Shown: positions 24,626 through 36,922, counted from the first letter of the stretch. The stretch is 64,000 nucleotides of DNA from Corydoras sp. C115 (GCA_019802505.1 JAFMOC010000002.1:4193501-4257500); one strand, 5' to 3'. Made by a program: numbers and translations. The notes: a model not told the origin generated them from the letters alone.

Positions 24626-25554
24626 GCATTTTATGTGCATTATATATTAAAAGTTCTGACAGAAAGTAAACTTTAGTATTATTATGTATGTATGTATGTT
24701 AAGCTAAACTGAAGCATGAAGACAGAACTTTACAGTTACTGCAGAACACATTTGGAAAGACTGAATACCAACCCACACTCATTTGCCATGATAAATGAGC
24801 TGTTACAGAATGAAGACAGTTGTAGGCAATAGTTGCTTTTGTACCAAACTCAGTCTGTAAGCTTTAATCTGTCCAAAACTAGCAAATCATCCTGAATAAA
24901 ATTTTATGCTACAATTGGGCATTTGTGTGGTTGGATAGTTTCATTTCATCATCCAGATGCTGAGACAATTCTTATTAATTCAATGAGAATGTTTATCTGT
25001 TTAATCTGGAACGCAGCCACGGGTTGGAACTCAGGCCTTGATTCTTACTAAAGCCTCACTTTGGCTGGCCGAGAAGAGCCAGGTTGCCAGAAGAAATCTT
25101 ATAGGGCTGGATTTTCTGCTCACATCTTTGGTTATTAAACCTGCTCATATAATGATACACCAGGCACATGACAGTAATGTTCTCTGCTCACTTTATGATG
25201 CTGACTCATATTAATCGCCTTCATATTAAATTAAAAGCTGTTCACCCATAATACAATCATTAAAAGGTATTTTTGTGCTTTAAAGCATCATTGCTTATGA
25301 TGTTGTTCATTACCATGAAACAGACTTTTGAATAATATATAGACGTATGCATTCCATGTGGTACACACACACACAAACATGAACACACAGCTACAGCTGT
25401 GTATTTATGGATGGTGAGGATTACCATCATTTAATCATAATTTATCATAACCTTACCAAAGTCTTCCCCATAAAATGTATGATAAATGCAATGGAGGCCT
25501 GCTTTTTGCCCCAAAAAAAGAATTACACACCCGGTAATCACTAAGTCATGAATT

Positions 25555-25795
25555 TTTGATGCTTCAGTTTGCGGAAGAACCTTTTCTGTTCCAGCATGAA
25601 ATTGTTGCATTGGACAAAACAATGACTATAAAGACATGGTTGGGAGAGTTTGATTTGTTATAACTTGAATGGCCCATACAGAGTCATGTTCCAAGAGCCA
25701 GAAAATTTCTAAATGCTCAGTATGGAAGCTATTATAGCTGCAAAGAAGCAACCAACTTAAATAAGGATGCCAAAAAGTTTGTAATTATAATGTGT
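25555..25795 (+). mobile_element. Tc1-like relic with internal deletion
   Basis: gacatggttgggagagtttg, aacttgaatggcccatacag, then a jump to gaagctattatagctgcaaa. The middle of the transposase region is missing. Confidence 0.64.
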
Positions 25796-27737
25796 CGGTA
25801 TTATAATACTTTTGTTTATATAGTGTTACCACCTAAACTAAATACACACAAATACACCACAAATACAATAAAGCACAGTGAGGGCAGCATTATGTTGTGG
25901 GGAGTTTCTCTTTAAGTGTGCTTTAATTAGGTTCATCATCAGCGGTGGTTCCAGCAGATGCGTTACTTACCTGCCCAATATCAATTGCAGTTAGCTCAGC
26001 CTTTTTCCAACGGCATTACCGTGCTCCTGCCTCAAACAGATTTCACATAGTAAAACTAAAAGGGAATATTTTAAATAGTTTTTTTGCTATCATGACAGCA
26101 TCAATAGTGATTTACTGAGACTAATAGTTAGAAGTAATACATGTATAGAGGAACTCTTTAAACCACCTTTTAGCATGTCTTAGTAAGGTAAGGGGAAAAT
26201 GAAACCCACTGTGACATAGGGATGACATAGACCAAATAAGGACAAAGAAAAGACCTCGGCTTACCCAGGGAACTAAACCCAGGTCCTTTCTTGTGAATTT
26301 TTAACTGCCTTGTAACCATATCACTCATTTTATGGAGATCTAAAATGTAACTACTATTACTCTAACCTTGACCTTGTTTTTACCTTAAAATATATTATCT
26401 CTGTTCTGACAACCCTTTAAGAAAAAGACATTCCCGCAGATTTAATATATATATATATATAACAGCATGCTATATGAACTTGCAAACACACACAAGCACA
26501 TCGCATTTCATAATTTATCAAAAAACAGTCATTCACACTCTACACCCCAACCAACGTCATATTTGTGAATTCTCCTCAATATTCATGACGTTAATGGTAG
26601 GTTAGGGCGCTTTCAACCCACTGTAATGGTTCCACATGTCTCACACTGCAGCAGTTGCTGTGTGTTAACTACATCCAATTGGAGGACTCCCAGATGAGTC
26701 TGAACCTGAGACGCCTTTTATTTCACAATCCCAGCTTTAATGGTTCCCTGATGACCGCTGACGGTGAGGCTTGTGCCTGGGCACAGAGCAGGACACTGAC
26801 AGTCTGCTTTTGCTTAAGAGCTGCTGGAGCCTTTCTGGAGCACATGGCTTAAGTAGACTTGCTCAAATAAATACAAACATTGCATGGGAGTTCAGGGCAA
26901 CCCTGCAAAGTTCTGTGATCCTCCAGCAGAACAGGATCATTGGGGAGGATGGATTTATGGGTTAGTGTTGAAAAGGGTACTAAAAGTACTAAAAGTGCAG
27001 ACGATGAAGTGAATCTCCCAACACTAAACCCATGACATATAGACTTTTTTAAATAAAAGGCCAAGATAGAAAAAGATTTACAATTAAGAAATTTTTTGAC
27101 ATAATAAAGTCAGGGCTTTTTGTTCTTATTTACATTATGTTCTATCACTGAATGTATGAGCTGCCTTCTTTTTGAAAATCTGTAATACATTAACCTTTTC
27201 AAGTATTACCTATTTTTTTTAACTCAAAAATGCTTTATATTGACTCAATTAAAATCAGTTCCTAATATTGCTGTCCTATTTCTTAAACCTCTACAATAAG
27301 TCTTTCTTCAGTATTCTTTTTAGTGTTTAGTGTGAAAAATAGCATCCCAGAAATTTTTAAGGATTCGATTGGCTAAAAAAATTGGCTAAATCTTGCACAG
27401 AACTGCAATATTATTATATCAACATTGGAAAATGTTCAAACTGTTATGTTTAAAAAATCAATGCTGCATTTAGGTGACATATTTCACAGTTAGTCCATGA
27501 TTATTTCAACAGGAGAATGTCATAACTAAATTATTCAATAAATCTCCATGTCATAAGCTTTACACACTCTAGTCCAGGTCTGCCTAATAGTTAAAATGTA
27601 TAAAGCATCATAAAGAAATGGACCATGTAAAAATGGTGCCACTCATATATGCAATGTAATACATGTTGTACCAGTTAACCTGCATTTAACCAGCATTTAT
27701 TTAGATTGTGGTAGGAAACCAGTGTATAATATTTATA
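25796..27737. other. Unassigned intergenic sequence
   Basis: No gene or confident repeat was recognised. 26520-26960 is somewhat GC-richer. A short (TA)n lies near 26444-26461. Confidence 0.4.
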
Positions 27738-28112
27738 TCTTGTATAATACCTATGCACGCATGAGGAGGACATGGAAACTCCAAACTATATGAACCGTTG
27801 TCCAGACAGAAATCAAATCCAGGACCTTTTTGCTGTCAGTAAAGTGTGTTTACCACTGGTCCCGTGTACCAACTGTATATTAAAAATACCACAACGAGGT
27901 GTCATAATTAAGACATGTCCCCTCTTGATTTGGTCACAGACAACTGTTTTTAGTTTTGTCAGTTAACAATTAAATGTAAATGGCATAATAAACAGATTGC
28001 AGATTCTCATTTCTACTGGATTACACAGAATTTTTGTAAAAATTCAGTGTTCAGTTATGATCCTTACAATATTTCTCTTTGATCAGAAGTACGGTACATC
28101 TTGATATTAGCA
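27738..28112 (+). repeat. Direct duplication, copy 1 (375 bp)
   Basis: Runs from tcttgtataatacctatg to ccttgatattagca-like sequence (here catcttgatattagca). Copy 2 follows 124 bp later. Part of it (aggaggacatggaaactcca) resembles an old SINE body. Confidence 0.9.
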
Positions 28113-28236
28113 TGTCATACTGAAGTCATGAGATTCATGTATAATTTTCCTTTCACTTCACAATTGTTACCATGTCTTTCACATTAAATTCCAGTGAAAT
28201 ATATTTTGTTTTTTGTTTGACAAAATTGATGGGGCA

Positions 28237-28500
28237 TCTTGTATAATACCTATGGCATGAGGAGGACATGGAAACTCCAAACTGTATGAAATACCTTTTT
28301 GCTGTCAGAAAAACCAAAACATAATTAAGACATGTCCCCTCTTGATTTGGTTTTGTGTAGTTTTGTCAGTTAATTAAATGTAAATGGCATAATAAACAGA
28401 TTGCAGATTCTCATTTCTACTGGATTACACAGAATTTTTGTAAAAATTCTGATCCTTACAATATTTCTCTTTGATCAGAAGTACGGCCTTGATATTAGCA
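28237..28500 (+). repeat. Direct duplication, copy 2 (264 bp, deletion-ridden)
   Basis: Same order as copy 1 but about 111 bp shorter. At least six separate gaps are visible (for example attcagtgttcagttatgat versus attctgat, and acggtacatcttgat versus acggccttgat), with almost no substitutions in the aligned parts. Confidence 0.9.
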
Positions 28501-28643
28501 CATAAATCATGAATGTTTGTTTTTGATGTCAGGGTTTAATAATCAGAAAAAAAAACTTTTTGTGTCACAACTACCTACCTACACTGTCTACATCAAATGC
28601 CCTGGCACAAATAAACTTTGATGTCAAATATAATCTTTTAAAT

Positions 28644-28664
28644 AAAAAAAAAAAAAAAAAAAAA
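28644..28664. repeat. Poly-A tract
   Basis: About 20 consecutive A. Confidence 0.9.
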
Positions 28665-30174
28665 CAAGTGAGGCATTGTTCCAATAACACAATAGAACAG
28701 CTTGGTCATTAATCAGTCCTGTAAAGCTCAAACCCTTTGCTAAATGTTTAGGTTTATAGGATTAGCCTGCTTCAAACACCTGGCATCAATACAACGATGT
28801 TTAAAGAAGTTGGATTCAAACTTTTTGGCAGACCTCTTCATAGTAGTCACCACTGAAACATATCACATAACAATATAAACTTACAGACTGAACATAAACC
28901 ATGTCCAATAAGTGGCACATTAATTGCCAGATCTCTCAATTTAAAAAAACAAAATGAAAAGCCTCATTCTAACTGCTGTCAGATGTGCTTTTGTTGTTCA
29001 TACAAGATCTGCATGTGAACTGTCCCATGCTGCTTGACACATCACAGATATATGTGTGTTCAAACCTATTGTGAGTAGTGAGTAAGTTTTAAAGCCTTCA
29101 TCGGTTATTGGTAATATGTGATTATTATAAAGGTTTAAGATAATTATCAAAAAATTATCTAAACATACTTTTTGCTTATTTCTCACCAGCATGAACCTCA
29201 TAAAAGGAGGGAAGAACCACAGACAGATTTTTATAGTTTCTTTGTTCTGACACGCATTTTTTTTTCTGCAGAAAAAATACCAGCACAGGTTGCAATCAGA
29301 TCCAAGTGCAAAATTTTATTGGAACAGCAGGTTTAGAAACCGAAAGATGGACCAGGTGATCCAAACATTTCAAAATGAAGTGCTTTCATCAAAATGAAGT
29401 GCTTTCCAAAAAAAAGAAACTTAAGAAGGGCTTTAAAACACAACCCTAATCAAAAGCAGAAATGAGGAGAGGTCAAATGGACACTGATATTAAACAGACA
29501 TTTAAAAGGTAACTGAAGAGACATCAGTACAAGGGTGATGATGACCTTAGGTAGTGAGTGGTGAAACCGTTGGGAGTAGATATTTTTTTGTAATATAATG
29601 CAGAGTTACAGCACAGAGCATTCTGACCCCGTACAGCACAAAGAACATGTTGTTAATAAAGCAATATAAAACATTCTTCTAAAAACTTCAGAGATGGGTT
29701 TACATTTACATACAATTTTACGTTTTGGTTTTTCAAGAATGCTTTTTTCTGAAACTACTTGTGAGTAGGAGAACAACACAAGGGAGCATTGGGCTGAACT
29801 GTATTATCATGAAATACTGACTTAATGCCTATCCATATGTACATATCGCACCATATAGCAGGGCTTTAATGGTATGACTAATTTTGTTACTTTTAGTAAA
29901 TTTGATTTACATATAGATGTTTGTGAGACAGGCAGCTATGTGAGTAAAAATTGTGATATTATAAGTCTCAAAGGACATGTTACACTGGATGTCATCATTA
30001 TAGAAGTAATAGGAGAGCCTGTGGACCTGAATGACCGATCACAATGAGGTCACATTCCAAACCCATTTCTTCAATAAGTTAAAACACATAATATATGCTA
30101 AAAACTTTAATTGCTTAATTCACACAAGCCTTTATTTAACGGTCAAAGAAAGAAATATAATAGTTTGTGTTTTT
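28665..30174. other. Unassigned AT-rich intergenic sequence
   Basis: Nothing recognised beyond a short local tandem (aaatgaagtgctttcatca...aaatgaagtgctttcc) near 29372-29407. Confidence 0.45.
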
Positions 30175-30189
30175 TTAAATGATAAACTT

Positions 30190-30540
30190 TCATTCATTCA
30201 TTATCTTCCGCTTTATCCTATATTAGGGTCGCGGGGGGGTTCCCCATGCCCATCCAGGGGAGAACACGTTTCGGGCGCTGGGCAGATACACCCAGGACAG
30301 GGCGACAATCTATCGCTGGGCACACACTCACACACACAGACACACACGCATACACACTCTATAAGGGCAATTTGGAGAACTCAATTGACTTGATCCATGT
30401 TTTTGGACTGTGGGAGAAAAACCGGAGAACCCGGAGGAAACCCACGGAGACACGGGGAGAACATGGAAACTCCATCCAGATGGTGCTAGTGCTGAGAGGC
30501 GAACGTGCTAACCACTAGCCACCTTAATAATCACTAAGCC
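30190..30540 (-). mobile_element. tRNA-derived SINE with 15-bp TSD
   Basis: TSD ttaaatgataaactt at 30175-30189 and 30541-30555. The copy has (TGAA) tail but ttccg and gcggggggg variants, and a small deletion in the box B region (gatggtgctagtgctgagag). Confidence 0.93.
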
Positions 30541-30559
30541 TTAAATGATAAACTTGATT

Positions 30560-32645
30560 ATAATTATTAATATAAACAAATTTCGAAATTGGTCTAAAAA
30601 TAGACAAGGACAAGATAAAAATGTTTTATAAACAGTTTCAGTTAGCAGGTTACCTGGTAACTGGTGACGTTATAAAGACCCAGCTTTCATGCTCAGCTCA
30701 ATGCAGTGACATATGAATTCACAATGATCTGAAGGTTTAGATCAACAGCCCAGAGGCAGAGTAAGGCATTTGAAAGTGGCATTTGCCGTAACACAAAGAT
30801 GAAAGGATTTGTGTATTGGCAGTATAAATGTACATGCTACCACTGCACACTTAACCTCTAGGAGGCAAAAACAATTTGCCATGTAAGCATATATGAACCC
30901 ATTGACAGCTGAGTTCTTCTTGTAACACTTGCAATTTACCACTAAAGATGAAGAATGGCTGATGCAAAGAAGAGAGCTAGTAATATGCACAGCATACAAC
31001 AAAAATACACCTAAAGCATGTTACATGACCGAGGCTGAGGACGAAGCCAACAACCAGCGATCAGCACTAGAGCACCATGGTCAGGTCAACAGCTGACAGA
31101 ATGAGCAAAACAGAGGCATTTTACAAAAGAGGTGTGTTTGGTTGAGTCAGACTAAAATGCAGACTCTGGCTGTAGCTTGTAGTTAATGGTGTGCATGTGA
31201 CAGCACAAATTCAAATACTTCAATTATGTGGTCAGCATTGGTGGGCCACCAGGGTTTTTGAGGCCTTCCCTGAATCACAGAGAGATCTTAATTTTATTCT
31301 GCCCATAAATATTTATGTAATAATTCCAAATGGTATATCCACTTTCTTTCATAGCGTGTCTCTGGTTGTGTCACTTCCAGCCATGTATTTTCATACTAAA
31401 GCATTTACCCAATCACATTTCAGCACCATTGGTTTAAAGGTCCTGTAGAATTAAGTAAGTGTAGATCAAAATTTTGCTTTAATCAATTTTGATTTGGGGC
31501 CACCAAGGCATTCTAGCAGGTGTACGTTATATCAGCTGATACATTCCCTCTGACTGGAGAGTACTTTTGGTGAGCGGATATTTTCAGCTAATTAAAACAT
31601 ATGCTAGAAATATGACTTGTCTTTCAGTACTAGTTTTGATAGCAATAGAAAATGACTTCTTTATGGAACTATAGGATGGATTTTGTGTACAAATAATCAG
31701 GATTTACTCAGAATTTTTGTTAAGTGTTAATTTCCTACATAATATTGCAATTTTATGAGGTTATTGTTGGTGATTTTTTATGTGTGGCTACACCAGTGTA
31801 ATGGGGTGGGTATGAATGAGGACCAGAGACAGGGTTTCATAGGCTCAGGAACAGGCTTTATTTACATATTATGTTAAATTCATTGAAACACAGCTGGCCG
31901 ATGGTGTCTGCCGTGCCCTCAAATTCCTGCAGCTTGTAGTAGATCTCTTCCGCTGTGGCATGTGATAAATGTGTCATAGGTTCATCAGGCAGAGCCACAT
32001 CAGGTTTTAATTAAAGGAATCTACGGGCTGTACATGGGCAGGTTGGCATTTAACATTTTGGCATCAAGTCTTCACCAGTGTTTTCAGTTGAAAGACGGGA
32101 ATGACAGGTTTGTGGAAAACTTTAACAAAACACTTTCCTTGGCTGGCAGAGGTTTCAGAGCTCCTGAGACTCTGCTCCTATGGGGTGACAATGTGACACT
32201 GGAAGCCATATTTGCACTGTTTTATGTATTTTTTCGAAATGCATTGTGTCATGCATGTTTTGTCTCAAGCAACATCAAATATGTCTTGTAATATGATATA
32301 TGAGGCTTCTGTCATTTGTGAGCATGCTGTATGTAAATAGTAATCATGAGTGTAAGTAAGTGAGCATGTGTGTTTTGGTTTTCACTAGTGTGAAATCTTT
32401 TCCGTAGCCATTTGTTTTTCTTCTTAGCATTATTAATTAGATTGCAACAGTAAGCAATTTTCCTGATTAGTTTAAATTAATTGTAAGGATTTTGCAGCAG
32501 GTTTTTAATGCCACATCCTTTTTTATTTTACTATTACATTTACTGTAATAGAGTAAAAGTATACCAATACTTAAATGCCCACTCTAAATTCTATCAAAAC
32601 AAAATCCTCAAACAAACATTTCTTCACTGGATGGTGGTTACAATG
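30560..32645. other. Unassigned intergenic sequence
   Basis: No gene or repeat recognised. About 31890-32200 is GC-richer and might be a conserved non-coding element. Confidence 0.38.
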
Positions 32646-32649
32646 TCTG

Positions 32650-32925
32650 GGATTCAGTTTCCATGTTCTCCCTGTGTTCATGTAAGTTTTCATATGGTTC
32701 TCCAGTTTCCTTCCACAGTCCAAAAATCATGGATTAAAAGTGAATTGGCTGCTCTAAATTGTCCCATATATAGTGTCTGTGTGGGTGAATGTGTGCCCAG
32801 AAATACATTGGTACCCTGTCCTGGGTGTATCTGCATAGCACTGGATAGTCATGGGGAACCCCATTTCCCGAGACCAGAGTGGAGGACTAAGCAGAAGACA
32901 AGGAGATGAGAGATAAGAAGTTCTT
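32650..32925 (+). mobile_element. Old, diverged SINE (5'-truncated)
   Basis: ttccatgttctccctgtgtt, ccagtttccttccacagtcc and ccctgtcctgggtgtatctg identify the main SINE family. Many substitutions and a missing head indicate age. Confidence 0.82.
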
Positions 32926-32999
32926 CAGTATGAAACTATTGAGGAACATTTTGGAATGCTCAAAGAAACCTGCCAGGTATGGAACTTCATGTTGGAGGT

Positions 33000-34230
33000 T
33001 CCTTATAGCAATTTAAGAGGTTTCCCTAATTACAAGTTTCTGGACATTTTTAAACAAAAACTCAAAAGATTCTTGTTATTGTACTTTTAACGATACACAT
33101 TACAACATGAACATGATTTATTTGTGGCAAAAGTGTTAATACTAAATTTATAATTTTGTGATGTGGTATGTCTCATCTGGGTGAGACATCTAAATAATTT
33201 CTTCTGGTGAGAATACATCGTGGGGTTTATATAAAAAAATTATTGTGTTAATATGTGTTGCACAAAAAAAAATGTGAATATCTGAATTCAGCTTTATTTG
33301 CATTACAGCTAAGGAAAACCATGTATGATGGCAGGTTGGATTAAGATTCTTGAGTGTTGCGTTGCATTCCTCTCTATGCATGAAACAGTATTTTTTTTAA
33401 ATCATGCCGATATTTGAAACTGTAATATTTTGTTTTTTTCATGGGTCGTCCACTTTTTTAGGTTTAATTTATACGCTAGATGGCAGTAAAGTGAAGATCA
33501 AGACGACATACTCGTTAATGAATAATGTATGTGATTTTTTTAAGGCCACAATGGCATTGAATATCAGAAGTATTTTTTTTTATTTCTTATGTGACTCATA
33601 TGTAGCTACACAGCCTAAATGAATCACTATAATTCTACCTTTAAACGCATTTATCATACACCATATGGACAAATGTTTTAAAACACCTACACTGTACAGA
33701 TTCATCATACAGATGTTTAAAGTGGTTGTAAGCAGGTATTTCGCACAAACCTCATTTATGGACAGAATGGTTCAACTGGAACAAATAAGGTCTTTCTCCA
33801 GACTGTTCTCATAAATTTATAAACATTTGGGACATTTGGACTGAATTAAAAAATATAATTAAATTCTTGAGAGTTTTGTTCCAATGACTTTGTCAATTTC
33901 AGGTATAACAGGTACAAAGATTATTTTGATGTTATCATAAATTTATAATAACATTATAAACAGTGGCAGAAGTGTTTTACTTTGATGTGGATAATTCTCA
34001 ATAATAGAATATCATTGTAACGTCATATTACTGCTGTATGCTAGTGTCCGTGTTATAACTTAATATCATTATATAAGACAAAAATTTTACCCTAAGGGAA
34101 GAAGAAGGATCCAGATTACAAAAATTTCAGTGTTTCTCATTAAATTCTTTAGAAGCTACACTTCACATCACTCCAGCTGATGCTCTATTTTTTGTTCTTT
34201 TTGGAAACTACTTTTAAAATAGAAATATTT
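33000..34230. other. Unassigned AT-rich intergenic sequence
   Basis: Nothing recognised. Confidence 0.45.
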
Positions 34231-34358
34231 ATTCTAAGAGCAAAGATCTGTACTTTACCCTAAGGCTTAATTCTTTGGCTGCTCTTATTTATGTTATACA
34301 TGATTAAGCTTCTAATTAATGTATACTTAAATATTTTTAAATATTTTTTTTACAAAAT

Positions 34359-34533
34359 TCATTCATTCATTATCTCCCGCTTTATCCTCTATTAGGGTCG
34401 CGGTGGGGTTCCCCATGCCCATCCAGGGGAGAACGTCTCGGGCGCTGGGCAGATAGACCCAGGACAGGGCGCCAATCCATCGCTGGGCACACACTCACTC
34501 ACACAGACACACTATATGGGACAATTTTGAGAA
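34359..34533 (-). mobile_element. 5'-truncated SINE (175 bp) with 10-bp TSD
   Basis: Tail and 3' half only. TSD tttacaaaat at 34349-34358 and 34534-34543. Very similar to the young (TGAA) subtype. Confidence 0.9.
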
Positions 34534-34914
34534 TTTACAAAATGATATGAAAAAAATGATTTACTACAGCTAACAAATGAAATGAATTGGTCTCATGACA
34601 TTTGTTTATTTGAAAATAATAGTCATGCACTAATAAACTTTGAGATCCATATATTAACAGATCTATCTTTTTTTAACTTAACCTGAAGAAACTCATTTAG
34701 TCTTTTGTTTTTTCCAGGATTATTTACTGTAAATGTCTTTTCAATACTCAAAAAATACCTACGGTGTTTACCAAACTTAATTTAAATGGATTTAACAGCT
34801 TTCAGGAGTAAGAAAAAAGAACATAATAGATTGCAAACATAAATCATACATTCTTAAACCTTTATTAGTATTGTAATTTAAGCAGAGCTTTCAGATCATT
34901 AAGGGTTAATCAGT

Positions 34915-35066
34915 TAGTCCTGCCTGATAAAGGGATAAAACAGGGAGTTTTTTCTTGCCACTGTCGCTTCAGCTCACTCTTTAGTGGTTCAGGCTCAAAA
35001 AACTGTAAAGCTGCTTTGTGACAATGTACTATTGTAAAAGCACTTATAAATGAATGAACTTGAACA
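34915..35066 (+). repeat. Dispersed teleost repeat ('ttgccactgtcgctt' family)
   Basis: gagttttttcttgccactgt, aaactgtaaagctgctttgt and an end acttataaatgaatgaactt: the same family as 3006-3336, opposite orientation. Confidence 0.62.
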
Positions 35067-35081
35067 TAAATTTGATCTTAA

Positions 35082-35370
35082 TGTTTAAACACCAAAAAGC
35101 AGTATTTAGCCAGAACACTACACAATTTAAAATTGGGTTAGGGGTTATTATTTTGGGAGGCTGTTTTAAACTTGATTTTACATCACTGTTTAGATATATC
35201 CCAAGAATTAAGCTTTAGGGTATAGTACAGGTCTTTGCTCTTGTTTAAACACCAAAAAGCAGTATTTATCCAGAACACTACACAATTTAAAATTGGGTTA
35301 GGGTGCGTTATTATTTTGAGAGGCTGTTATAAACTTGGTTTTACTTAACTGTTAAGATATACTGTATCTT
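35082..35370 (+). repeat. Direct tandem duplication, about 160-bp period
   Basis: tgtttaaacaccaaaaagca begins at 35082 and again at 35242. The roughly 120-bp units differ by a few substitutions and a short insertion (ggggttatt versus ggtgcgttatt). The space between units holds one arm of the 34237/35241 inverted repeat. Confidence 0.88.
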
Positions 35371-35470
35371 TTTAATATGACTACGTACATTCCCATAATG
35401 TAAGTATCATTGTCTCTTTCCTAACAAAAACTATTTCAAAGACAACTTTGTATGAAAGGTGGTCTTTGCA

Positions 35471-35912
35471 CCGTGGTATTCATTCATTCATTATCTCCCG
35501 CTTTATCCTCTATTAGGGTCGCGGTGGGGTTCCCCATGCCCAGAAACATCCATCCATCCGAAACATCTGAAACATCCATCCAGTATCTTCCGCTTCTCAG
35601 GGGATCGCAGGGGGATTCCCCATGCCCATCCAGGGGAGAACGTCTCGGGCTCTGGGCAGATAGACCCAGGACAGGGCGCCAATCCATCGCTGGGCACACA
35701 CTCACTCACACAGACACACTCTATATGGGGCGATTTTGAGAATTCAATTGACTTGATCCATGTTTTTGAACTGTGGGAGGAAACCGGAGAACCCGGAGGA
35801 AACCCACGCGGACACGGGGAGAACATGGAAACTCCACACAGATGGGGATTCGAACGGGGAATCCCTAGCGCTGAGAGGCGAACGTGCTAACCACTAAGCC
35901 ACCGTGCCGCCC
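35471..35912 (-). mobile_element. SINE tandem array, unit 1 (with internal extra tail)
   Basis: The unit starts with ccgtggtattca, then a minus-strand SINE. About 85 bp (35543-35627) is inserted at gcccag|aaacatcc: it contains a second SINE 3' end of another subtype (atcttccgcttctcagggg), so the 3' end occurs twice. The head ends at gccgcc. Confidence 0.9.
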
Positions 35913-36276
35913 CCGTGGTATTCATTCATTCATTCATTCATTATCACCCGCTTTATCCTCTATTAGGGTCGCGGTGGGGTTCCCCATGCCCATCCAGGGG
36001 ACAACGTCTCGGGCGCTGGGCAGATAGACCCAGGACAGGGCGCCAATCCATCGCTGGGTACACACTCACTCACTCATGCACACTCTATATGGGGCAATTT
36101 TGAGAATTCAATTGACTTGATCCATGTTTTTGGACTGTGGGAGGAAACCGGAGAACCCGGAGGAAACCCACGCGGACATGGGGAGAACATGGAAACTCCA
36201 CCCAGATGGGGCTTCGAACCGGGAATCCCTAGCGCTGAGAGGCGAACGTGCTAACCACTAAGCCACCGTGCCGCCC
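35913..36276 (-). mobile_element. SINE tandem array, unit 2
   Basis: 364 bp: ccgtggtattcattcattca followed by a full-length minus-strand SINE with intact box A and box B, ending at gccgccc. Confidence 0.93.
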
Positions 36277-36579
36277 CCGTGGTATTCATTCATTCATTCA
36301 TTGTCTCCCGCTTTATCCTATATTAGGGTCGAGGTGGGGTTCCCCATGCCCATCCAGGGGAGAACATCTCGGGCGCTGGGCAGATACACCCAGGACAGGG
36401 TGCCAATCCATCGCTGGGCACACACTCACTCACACAGACACACTCTATATGGGGCAATTTTGAGAATTCAAATTGACTTGATCCATGTTTTTGGACTGTG
36501 GGGGGAAACCGGAGAACCCGGAGGAAACCCACGCAGACACGGGGAGAACATGGAAACTCCACCCAGATGGGGATTCGCC
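36277..36579 (-). mobile_element. SINE tandem array, unit 3 (head deleted)
   Basis: Starts with ccgtggtatt, then a SINE that stops at ggggattcg and is joined directly to ccccgtggtattcaatgact. About 60 bp of the SINE head, including box A, is lost. The final ccgtggtattca at 36580-36591 is followed by unique DNA. Confidence 0.92.
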
Positions 36580-36724
36580 CCGTGGTATTCAATGACTGAT
36601 ATATAATGAGTTGCCTGTTGCAGCAGGTGGGAGTGCGCTCTGTTAGGAAGCTCACATAATGGAATTTAGGGGAAATGTGAGACAAATAGCAACATTTAAA
36701 ACAGCCTGTAGACTGAACATAATA

Positions 36725-36835
36725 CAGTTTCAGCTTGCTTTAAAACGTACAGTATAACACAAGGGTAACCAAAGACAAATTCCTTGTATGTGTGAATATA
36801 CTTGGCCAATAAAGTCTGATTCTGATTCTGAAAAA
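36725..36835 (+). repeat. LINE-type 3' end
   Basis: agacaaattccttgtatgtg, tatacttggccaataaagtc and tgattctgattctg: a very common fish retroposon end with a short (TGATTC)n tail. It ends 5 bp before the promoter palindromes. Confidence 0.65.
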
Positions 36836-36838
36836 AGT

Positions 36839-36922
36839 GAGTCGTTTCGAACGAATCAAGAAGTCAAGCGCGCATCGGAGTCACACCATGGAGTCGTTCC
36901 GAAGGACTCGATTCATGAATCG
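36839..36922. promoter_or_regulatory. Cluster of palindromes upstream of sntb1
   Basis: Three dyads lie within 84 bases: an imperfect one at 36839-36857 (gagtcgtttcgaacgaatc), an imperfect one at 36891-36909 (gagtcgttccgaaggactc), and a perfect 14-mer at 36909-36922 (cgattcatgaatcg). All share gagtc/gaatc plus ttcgaa-like cores, so they may be copies of one motif. They lie about 315-400 bp before the start codon. Whether they bind a dimeric factor or are repeat debris is unknown. Confidence 0.5.

Larger units (their letters stand above)
34237..35241. repeat. Inverted repeat pair bounding about 1 kb
   Basis: The arm at 34237-34276 (agagcaaagatctgtacttt...) is the near-perfect reverse complement of 35203-35241 (...tatagtacaggtctttgctct), with three or four mismatches in about 39 bp. 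A truncated SINE and a dispersed repeat lie between. It may be a decayed DNA transposon, but terminal and target features are not clear. Confidence 0.6.

Noticed and set aside
35452..36685. Several overlapping ORFs of 60-143 codons on both strands
   Set aside because: They are translations of the SINE array; near-identical peptides occur wherever this SINE lies (8.1, 15.1, 30.2, 38.3, 39.0, 44.4, 49.3 and 55.8 kb).
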